Below are positions 34,028 to 37,444 of a stretch of DNA of 37,444 nt, piece after piece (position 1 is the first letter of the stretch; the number at the start of each line of letters is the position of its first letter). Both the position numbers and the translations under genes were made by a program. The notes under the pieces were generated by a model. It worked only from the letters and a program-made list of their open reading frames with translations, was not told the DNA's origin and did not search any database. This DNA comes from UMGS1840 sp045661305 (GTDB lineage Bacteria > Bacillota > Clostridia > UMGS1840), in the NCBI GenBank assembly GCA_045661305.1, contig JAZRFJ010000039.1, positions 1 to 37,444 of the forward strand, given 5' to 3'.

Positions 34028-34693
34028 ATGATAGAAAACGAACATATAAATTTTGAATTTATAACAAGGTATATAAGAGGTCTTGTGAAAGATGATATAA
34101 AAGAGCTTTACAACTTTGCACATAACAAAGAAATACCTGTTGCAAAGCCTGAAACAACAAAGCTTCTTCATATACTTTCTTTAATCAAAAAACCAAAAAA
34201 AATTTTAGAGCTTGGAACAGGGATAGGTTGCAGTGCAATCATTCTTTCAAAAGCAAGCGAAAATTCCTCTATTATCACTGTTGAAAAAAATCCCGATAAC
34301 TATAACGAGGCACTCTCACTTATTGAGCTTAACAAGTTATCCGATAGAATTAAAGTAATAAACGATGACGGAATTAATGTTTTAAAGGATTTGGCAGATA
34401 AAAGTGAAAAATTTGATTTTATTTTTCTTGACAGTGCAAAGGCACAGTATATAGATTATTACCCCTATTTGACCGATATGCTAAATGAGGGCGGACTTTT
34501 AGTTACTGACAATGTGCTTTACGGTGGTATGGTTGCGACAGATGAGCTTGTGGAGCATAGAAAAAAAACGATAGTAAAAAGACTTAGGATGTATATTGAT
34601 GCACTAAATAACGATAAAACACTCCAAACTGTTGTTGTGCCAATAGGCGACGGTGTAGCAATAAGTATAAAGAAAGGAAACGAAAATGCATAA
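34028..34693 (+). CDS. trmR: O-methyltransferase, probable tRNA 5-hydroxyuridine methyltransferase
   Basis: A SAM-dependent O-methyltransferase of the caffeoyl-CoA/catechol type, 221 residues. SAM motif I is ILELGTGIGCSAIILSKA; FDFIFLDSAKAQYIDYYP and LLVTDNVLYGGMVA hold the metal-binding Asp residues. In Bacillus the homologue YrrM (TrmR) methylates 5-hydroxyuridine at tRNA wobble position 34 to 5-methoxyuridine. The next gene overlaps it by eight bases and is a U32 (TrhP-type) protein, the enzyme family that makes 5-hydroxyuridine, so the functional pairing is strong. Confidence 0.88.
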   Translation: MIENEHINFEFITRYIRGLVKDDIKELYNFAHNKEIPVAKPETTKLLHILSLIKKPKKILELGTGIGCSAIILSKASENSSIITVEKNPDNYNEALSLIELNKLSDRIKVINDDGINVLKDLADKSEKFDFIFLDSAKAQYIDYYPYLTDMLNEGGLLVTDNVLYGGMVATDELVEHRKKTIVKRLRMYIDALNNDKTLQTVVVPIGDGVAISIKKGNENA

Positions 34694-35936
34694 ATATGAA
34701 CTTCTTTCCCCTGCGGGAGATTTAGAAAAACTTGAAACCTGTGGAATATACGGTGCAGATGCGGCATATGTCGGCCTTTCAGGTTTATCACTTCGTGCGC
34801 CTCAACAGGATTTTTGCGGTGATTATCTTAAAAAAGCCATTGAAATAAAAAACAAATACAATATGAAATTGTACGGTGCGTGCAATCTCTTTATGCGTGA
34901 TACTGACCTAAAGCTTTTGGAAAGAAGCATAAAAGAGGCATATGAATATGGTGTTGATGCTGTTATAGTTTCCGATATCGGTGCTATTTCCTGTATCAAA
35001 AAATGGTGTCCCGATATGGAAATTCATGTAAGCACTCAGGCAAATACACTTAATTCCGAAAGCTGTAATGTGTACTACAATATGGGTGCGAAAAGAGTTG
35101 TTCTTGCCCGTGAGCTTTCACTTGATGAGATTGCAGATATAAGAGCAAAAATAAATAAAGATATGGAAATCGAAGCTTTCTGTCACGGTGCTATGTGTAT
35201 TTCATATTCGGGAAGATGTCTTCTTTCCTCCTATATGACAGGCAGAGATTCAAACAGAGGTGAATGTGCACAGCCTTGCAGATGGAAGTATAAGCTTTAT
35301 GAAGAAAAGCGTCCGAATTATCCTTTCGAAATCGGTGGCGATTGCAACGGCACATACATTATGAATGCAAAAGATATGTGTATGATTGAGCATCTTGACA
35401 AGCTTGCAAAGGCAGGCGTAAATTCCTTTAAAATCGAGGGAAGAATGAAAACTGCTTACTATGTTGCAGTTGCTACAAATTCTTACCGTAAGGCTATGGA
35501 TGTTTTGGAAAAGGATATTGATAATTATAAAGCACCCCAAAATTCTTTAGATGAGCTTGATAAAGCGAGCCACAGAGAATTTTATACAGGCTTTTATTTT
35601 GGAAATCCTTACGAAAACGGTCAGCTTGTTCATACCTCGGATTATGTGAGAAACTATATTTTAATCGGTGTTGTAAGAGGTTATGACGAAGAAAACGGTC
35701 GTCTTATCATTGAACAGAGAAACAAGTTTTTCTCCGATGAGGAAATTGACATTCTTACAACTGACGGTGAGTCTGTTATTATGACAGCTAATGATTTAAG
35801 AAATGAAAAAGGTGAAAAAATAGAGTCTGCACCACACGCACAAGAAACAGTTACAATAAAGTGCGATAAGAAAATTCCTGTTGGCTCAATGCTTAGAAAA
35901 AAGAGAAATCCGCTTACGGATAAGTCACCAGTTTAA
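34686..35936 (+). CDS. trhP: U32-family protein, probable tRNA uridine-34 hydroxylation protein (TrhP)
   Basis: A 416-residue peptidase-U32-family protein. Although named peptidases, the family members YegQ/TrhP and the Bacillus YrrN-YrrO take part in prephenate-dependent tRNA wobble hydroxylation. The core has LLSPAGDLEKL at the N-terminus, EIHVSTQANTLN and the Cys-rich signature EAFCHGAMCISYSGRCLLS, GECAQPCRWKY, with the conserved FKIEGRMKTAYYVA further on. The Cys residues may bind an iron-sulphur cluster. Only one such gene is visible, versus two in Bacillus. It overlaps the end of trmR, and a strong terminator follows. Confidence 0.9.
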   Translation: MHKYELLSPAGDLEKLETCGIYGADAAYVGLSGLSLRAPQQDFCGDYLKKAIEIKNKYNMKLYGACNLFMRDTDLKLLERSIKEAYEYGVDAVIVSDIGAISCIKKWCPDMEIHVSTQANTLNSESCNVYYNMGAKRVVLARELSLDEIADIRAKINKDMEIEAFCHGAMCISYSGRCLLSSYMTGRDSNRGECAQPCRWKYKLYEEKRPNYPFEIGGDCNGTYIMNAKDMCMIEHLDKLAKAGVNSFKIEGRMKTAYYVAVATNSYRKAMDVLEKDIDNYKAPQNSLDELDKASHREFYTGFYFGNPYENGQLVHTSDYVRNYILIGVVRGYDEENGRLIIEQRNKFFSDEEIDILTTDGESVIMTANDLRNEKGEKIESAPHAQETVTIKCDKKIPVGSMLRKKRNPLTDKSPV

Positions 35937-35954
35937 AATTGTTATAGAGATTAT

Positions 35955-35990
35955 AAAAAGCTGAACGGAAATTAACCGTTCAGCTTTTTT
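35955..35990. terminator. Bidirectional terminator after trhP
   Basis: AAAAAGCTGAACGG and CCGTTCAGCTTTTTT form a perfect 14-bp stem with a 7-base loop. On the minus strand it also ends in a T run, so it can stop the small Cys-protein gene too. Confidence 0.9.
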
Positions 35991-36009
35991 GTAAGAAATT
36001 ATGTTTAAA

Positions 36010-36303
36010 TCACTTCTCTTTTCTCTTATTATATTTATAAATTGAATACGGAGTAGTTAACAATCTGAATAAAAAATGTAGGGTTCTGTTAATAATTTTA
36101 AAAGGTAATGTAAAATAGTATAATTTATAGCGATGATAAAATGTTTCTTCGGTGACAACAACCCTTTTCCATTCAGCATAGCCCTCACACAATTCTAAAT
36201 TTTTTGAAAGAATATATTTTTTCTGTTTCTTATGATTTCCCTGATTTTTTTGGTTAGCATCTTCATTCATTTCATTCCAACATTCCAAACAAAACTCAGC
36301 CAT
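36010..36303 (-). CDS. Small Cys-containing protein, degenerate zinc-ribbon-like, unknown function
   Basis: A 97-residue protein I do not recognise by function. It begins MAEFCLECWNEMNE with Cys5 and Cys8, then a Lys/Gln/Asn-rich stretch, and ELCEGYAEWKRVVV with Cys39. Related clostridial proteins I know of by pattern read CxxC ... LCEGCGEWKPVV, a two-pair zinc ribbon; here the fourth Cys position is Tyr42. Residues about 55-97 are rich in aromatic and basic residues (YHRYKLYYFTLPF, then a Leu/Phe-rich stretch and a KRKEK end), with no clear transmembrane helix. The ATG at 36303 is set by an AGGAGGTG site; a GTG three codons upstream lies inside that site. Divergent from the XRE regulator, with overlapping -35 boxes. 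Confidence 0.6.
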   Translation of the reverse strand: MAEFCLECWNEMNEDANQKNQGNHKKQKKYILSKNLELCEGYAEWKRVVVTEETFYHRYKLYYFTLPFKIINRTLHFLFRLLTTPYSIYKYNKRKEK

Positions 36304-36336
36304 GAATTTCACCTCCTATTAATATATTTCTATATA

Positions 36337-36365
36337 AGTATATACTTTATTAAAGGAATTGTCAA
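36337..36365 (-). promoter_or_regulatory. Promoter of the small Cys-containing protein, -35 shared with the divergent regulator
   Basis: On the minus strand: -35 TTGACA (36360-36365), 17-bp spacer, -10 TATACT (36337-36342). The -10 lies in the perfect 12-bp palindrome AAGTATATACTT (36336-36347). Confidence 0.7.
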
Positions 36366-36387
36366 GAGGATATATATTCATTAAAAT
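36359..36387 (+). promoter_or_regulatory. Promoter of the XRE regulator, -35 shared with the divergent gene
   Basis: -35 TTGTCA (36359-36364), 17-bp spacer, -10 TAAAAT (36382-36387). ATATACTT at 36386-36393, just after the -10, is the inverted copy of AAGTATAT at 36336-36343 beside the opposite -10. Confidence 0.7.
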
Positions 36388-36406
36388 ATACTTAAGAGGT
36401 GAGCTT

Positions 36407-36628
36407 ATGATAAAAATTACGCTCGATACTGCACTAAAGCGTCATAATATTTCAAGATATGAATTATCAAAACGCACAGGCATACGATATCATATAATTG
36501 ATAATTATTATAAAAACAAAATTGTCAGATACGATAGTTTTATTTTAAATAAAATTTGTATCGCTTTAGATTGCCAAATTAGTGATATAATAAAATATGA
36601 GAAAGACAAAGACGCACAAAAGGCATAA
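36407..36628 (+). CDS. Small XRE-type helix-turn-helix regulator
   Basis: A 73-residue protein that is almost only a Cro/C1-type helix-turn-helix: TALKRHNISRYELSKRTGIR (helices 1-2), YHIIDNYYKNKIVRYDS (recognition helix region) and LNKICIALDCQISDIIKYE (helices 4-5), as in YozG-like regulators. I chose the ATG at 36407, which has AGAGGTG five bases before it; an in-frame ATG at 36359 lies in the promoter. There is no sensory domain, so it may act as a dimeric local repressor. The divergent gene and a palindrome at each -10 suggest it regulates both promoters, itself included; that is inference. The stop codon lies in the terminator stem. Confidence 0.88.
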   Translation: MIKITLDTALKRHNISRYELSKRTGIRYHIIDNYYKNKIVRYDSFILNKICIALDCQISDIIKYEKDKDAQKA

Positions 36629-36656
36629 ACGAGTTTTGTTTTCGTTTATGCCTTTT
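36618..36656. terminator. Bidirectional terminator between the XRE regulator and the Cys-rich gene
   Basis: A perfect 15-bp stem (36618-36632 with 36642-36656, core GGCATAAACGA/TCGTTTATGCC) around a 9-base loop, with A and T runs outside, between convergent genes. Confidence 0.9.
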
Positions 36657-36664
36657 TTTAAATC

Positions 36665-37444
36665 TTATCTACAACCGCAGTTTCCGCTGTTGTTTCTGCA
36701 ATTACCGTTTGCTATCGGATTACAGTTTCCTGTTGACATACTGCTGTCCGCACTGCTTACTGCAGGTGGGAAAAATTCGTCAAGCGGGAAATTGATGTTA
36801 TCGAATAAATCGCATGGATTTTCCTCTGTTGCACCTACACATTCCTTGTCAGGAATACAGAAATCGTATGCAGGGATAAGAAGCTGAACATTACGCTCTA
36901 ACTTCACGATTGAGAAAAGTCCCAAGGTTACAAATACATTTCTGTCTCTTTCTTCTCCGATTAATGTGTCATCAAAGCAACAACAAATTTCTGTTGGTAT
37001 GCTTGAACAATCCATTTCACAACAGCAGTTGCATTTTGCTCTTTCTAACACCTTTGCACTAAGTGCAATAGGCTCAACAACCTCAACAATGGCTTTAGGG
37101 AGATTATTTTTAACAGAGTTCAAAACATCCTGCTCGTTTGGTCTGTAATTTGAAGAGAAAATTTTTGCTTTTCCTTCCGAGCCGAAAAGAATAACCTTTT
37201 TGTCAAAGACAGCAAGGCCCTCTGCTGTACAGGGTCTTCCCACACCTGTAAAGACATCGAGTGTTATTCTGAAGAAAAATCTAAGATCTACAGAATAGTA
37301 ACCTCTGTTGAACTGAACCGGTTCAACATCGGAGTAAATCCATATGATTTCTGCTTTTTTTGCCTTTACGCTTATTGCTCTGTCTACAAGACATTGTCCT
37401 GCCTCTGTCAGATATACTCTTAAGTTTTCGATACATTCTTTGTC
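36665..37444 (-). CDS. Cys-rich conserved clostridial protein of unknown function (5' end outside window)
   Basis: The frame is open from the window edge (GAC AAA GAA TGT ...) to the stop at 36665, giving 259 residues with no start seen. A conserved-looking core, CIENLRVYLTEAGQCLVDRA, then IIWIYSDVEPVQFNRGYY and RFFFRITLDVFTGVGRPC, then FDKKVILFGSEG, recurs in Clostridia as an uncharacterised family. It is followed by a Cys cluster (KCNCCCEMDC, then EICCCFDD), a second beta-rich segment (LGLFSIVKLERNVQLLIPAYDFCIP) and an Asn/Gly/Cys-rich tail (GNCRNNSGNCGCR). The pattern suggests a cross-linked or metal-binding surface, spore-coat or exosporium type protein, but that is inference. No signal peptide can be judged. 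Confidence 0.7.
   Translation of the reverse strand, partial: DKECIENLRVYLTEAGQCLVDRAISVKAKKAEIIWIYSDVEPVQFNRGYYSVDLRFFFRITLDVFTGVGRPCTAEGLAVFDKKVILFGSEGKAKIFSSNYRPNEQDVLNSVKNNLPKAIVEVVEPIALSAKVLERAKCNCCCEMDCSSIPTEICCCFDDTLIGEERDRNVFVTLGLFSIVKLERNVQLLIPAYDFCIPDKECVGATEENPCDLFDNINFPLDEFFPPAVSSADSSMSTGNCNPIANGNCRNNSGNCGCR

Noticed and set aside
36597..36887. A 96-codon open frame on the plus strand after the XRE gene
   Set aside because: It runs across the bidirectional terminator and antisense to the Cys-rich gene.
1..37444. CRISPR arrays, insertion sequences, prophage, tRNA or rRNA genes
   Set aside because: I saw no spaced direct repeats, transposase motifs, attachment-type repeats or cloverleaf-like sequences; the intergenic spaces are short and mostly explained by promoters, leaders and terminators.

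Overview
The window is a compact, AT-rich, protein-dense stretch of chromosome. It carries almost only core housekeeping genes and has no transposase, phage gene, CRISPR array, tRNA or rRNA that I can see. The gene content and order point to a low-GC Gram-positive of the class Clostridia, probably a gut-type lineage. The pointers are the rimP-nusA-ylxR-ylxQ-infB-rbfA-nrnA-truB-ribF order, the rplU-prp-rpmA cluster whose L27 has a Prp-cleavable N-terminus, a two-gene transketolase, an L21-type leader and a yybP-ykoY-type leader. I cannot name the genus.

Layout. 1-5850 (plus strand): the end of a DivIVA-like gene, a Cu(I) P-type ATPase, the Rho factor, an M19 dipeptidase and a WYL regulator, closed by a strong bidirectional terminator. 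5864-10004 (minus): glutamate dehydrogenase with its own promoter, then an argD-argF-GNAT operon whose promoter region is crowded with copies of TGTATAA. 10109-25913 (minus): one continuous train of 16 genes from rimP down to an S41 protease, with one good promoter at the rimP end, a terminator-like hairpin in the rimP leader and a 16-bp terminator stem at the far end. It joins translation and transcription factors (rimP, nusA, rnpM/ylxR, ylxQ, infB, rbfA, truB, argS), nrnA and ribF to cell-wall genes (pgeF, ddl, murI) and an orphan peptide-binding lipoprotein. 25983-28933 (plus): promoter, L21 leader, rplU-prp-rpmA, then the split transketolase. 29023-31867 (minus): a P2-type cation ATPase under a yybP-ykoY (Mn2+) riboswitch. 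31927-35990 (plus): ychF, prmA, and a trmR-trhP pair for tRNA wobble-uridine modification. 36010-36656: a small Cys-containing protein and a small XRE-type regulator transcribed divergently from promoters that share their -35 bases. 36665-end (minus): a Cys-rich conserved clostridial protein of unknown function, cut by the window edge.

The points most worth a second look are regulatory: the Mn2+ riboswitch that re-labels the 'calcium' ATPase, the back-to-back promoters of the small regulator pair, the heptamer array at argD, the rimP leader terminator, and the terminator placed 6 nt ahead of the copA start codon. I found no convincing new multi-gene defence or mobile system. The best candidate for an undescribed local system is the small regulator plus Cys-protein pair at 36010-36628.
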